Shown: positions 32,876-33,209 of the stretch, one piece after another
Layout of the letters: every line of letters starts with the position of its first letter
How positions within the stretch are numbered: position 1 is the stretch's first letter
Source of the DNA: Candidatus Gastranaerophilales bacterium
Lineage (GTDB): Bacteria > Cyanobacteriota > Vampirovibrionia > Gastranaerophilales > Gastranaerophilaceae
Assembly: GCA_944323535.1 (NCBI GenBank)
Contig: CALUSW010000015.1
Span: 1-33,209, forward strand
DNA length: 33,209 nt
Reading direction: 5' to 3'
The notes under the pieces: generated by a model
Told to the model about the DNA's origin: nothing
The model's database searches: none
Seen by the model: only the letters and a program-made list of their open reading frames with translations
Translations under genes and position numbers: made by a program

Positions 32876-33007
32876 TCAATATGTCCAAAAACGAATGGGG
32901 GGGGGGATTTTTGCAGTTAAATCTTTTAAATACCAGAAATTTTTAGCTGCCGCAATACATATTGCAGCTATCAAAAAACTTATAATATACCTTTTTCGGA
33001 TAGTCAT
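32876..33007 (-). pseudogene. Separated 5' end of the DHHW/AlgJ-like gene
   Basis: ATG at 33007 begins MTIRKRYIISFLIAAICIAA, a membrane anchor, and reads to Ile34 just before ten C. As written the frame then ends after 43 codons at TGA (32878-32876). Losing one C (or gaining two) puts it in phase with the rest of the gene. A purine-rich AAAGAGAG lies upstream of the ATG. This is either a phase-variable off state, a decaying gene, or a homopolymer sequencing error. Confidence 0.6.
32897..32906 (-). repeat. Ten-base C homopolymer inside the DHHW/AlgJ-like gene
   Basis: Ten consecutive C on the coding strand lie in a region that is otherwise strongly A+T-rich. Such tracts change length readily by slipped-strand replication. 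It lies at codons 34-38 of the gene, a typical place for an on/off switch. Confidence 0.85.
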
Positions 33008-33197
33008 AAACTCTCTTTCAAATCAATAACAGAATATTATCATGAAAACTTAAAGTACTTTTGTATTATTAATTTTTGTAAATTAGTTCTGATAAAAAAA
33101 CAATTTTATTTTTCACAAGCCTTTATGTAAACAGAAAAATTAAGTGTTCAACAAGTAAAATGTATATATTATAATATACAAATAAGAAGGAAAAAAA
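33008..33197. other. Divergent intergenic region at the right edge
   Basis: This A+T-rich stretch separates the minus-strand acetylation module from a plus-strand gene that leaves the window. TATAAT occurs in a TATATTATAATATA palindrome (about 33166-33179), a plausible -10 for the plus-strand gene, but its -35 is poor. I see no other structure. Confidence 0.35.
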
Positions 33198-33209
33198 ATG
33201 AGAATTTCT
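33198..33209 (+). CDS. Start of a gene running off the right edge
   Basis: ATG at 33198 follows GAAGGA at a good distance and opens MRIS before the window ends. Only four codons are visible, so no function can be given. Confidence 0.45.

Overview
The window is AT-rich, about a third G+C by eye, and chromosomal, with no plasmid, phage or transposase genes. Several genes suggest a diderm, probably anaerobic bacterium: a 1507-residue AsmA/TamB-like envelope protein, an AMIN-domain amidase, periplasmic LTxxQ proteins, and the tyrosine-cleaving radical-SAM enzyme ThiH. My best guess is a gut Gastranaerophilales (Melainabacteria/Vampirovibrionia) genome. That is an inference from gene content and base composition; no 16S gene or lineage marker is present.

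Layout. Positions 1-380 hold a strong terminator, a G+C-rich repeat, and a promoter with a structured leader. Then come thiG-thiH-LOG (+) and an unknown gene behind a sigma-28-like promoter (+). A 490-base non-coding stretch carries opposing terminators. Next is the minus-strand operon pgpH-ybeY-dgkA (order as in Bacillota), then the AsmA-like giant (+). A minus-strand block follows: an anti-sigma/ECF sigma/LTxxQ cassette, then two small exported proteins behind rsfS, then rsmI and STAS, an AMIN-like membrane protein, and comM/yifB. A 600-base gap holds a 45-residue small gene and a candidate sRNA. An EF-hand protein, an AMIN amidase and murI (+) follow, then the second copy of the repeat. gyrA-ridA-dtd-DUF2142 (+) comes next. 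The end is a minus-strand polysaccharide O-acetylation-type module: DHHW/AlgJ-like, AlgI, adenine deaminase and an SGNH-like protein.

How the genes work together. Much of the window concerns the envelope: precursor supply (murI), peptidoglycan cleavage (AMIN amidase), lipid recycling or transport (dgkA, AsmA-like), c-di-AMP turnover (pgpH), and envelope stress sensing (ECF cassette with a plausible self-regulated promoter). Translation quality and ribosome functions are scattered between (ybeY, rsfS, rsmI, dtd).

Most notable points. (1) A roughly 96% identical inverted repeat pair flanks 22 kb, and one copy supplies the last 11 codons of murI. (2) A run of ten C separates the first 34 codons of the DHHW/AlgJ-like gene from the rest; nine C would restore a 452-residue frame. 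(3) The adjacent algI has one in-frame TAA where a sense codon is expected. (4) A sigma-28-type promoter precedes an unknown gene. (5) An anti-sigma/sigma/LTxxQ cassette recalls CnrYXH. (6) Two non-coding intervals end in plus-strand terminators with no gene in front of them.
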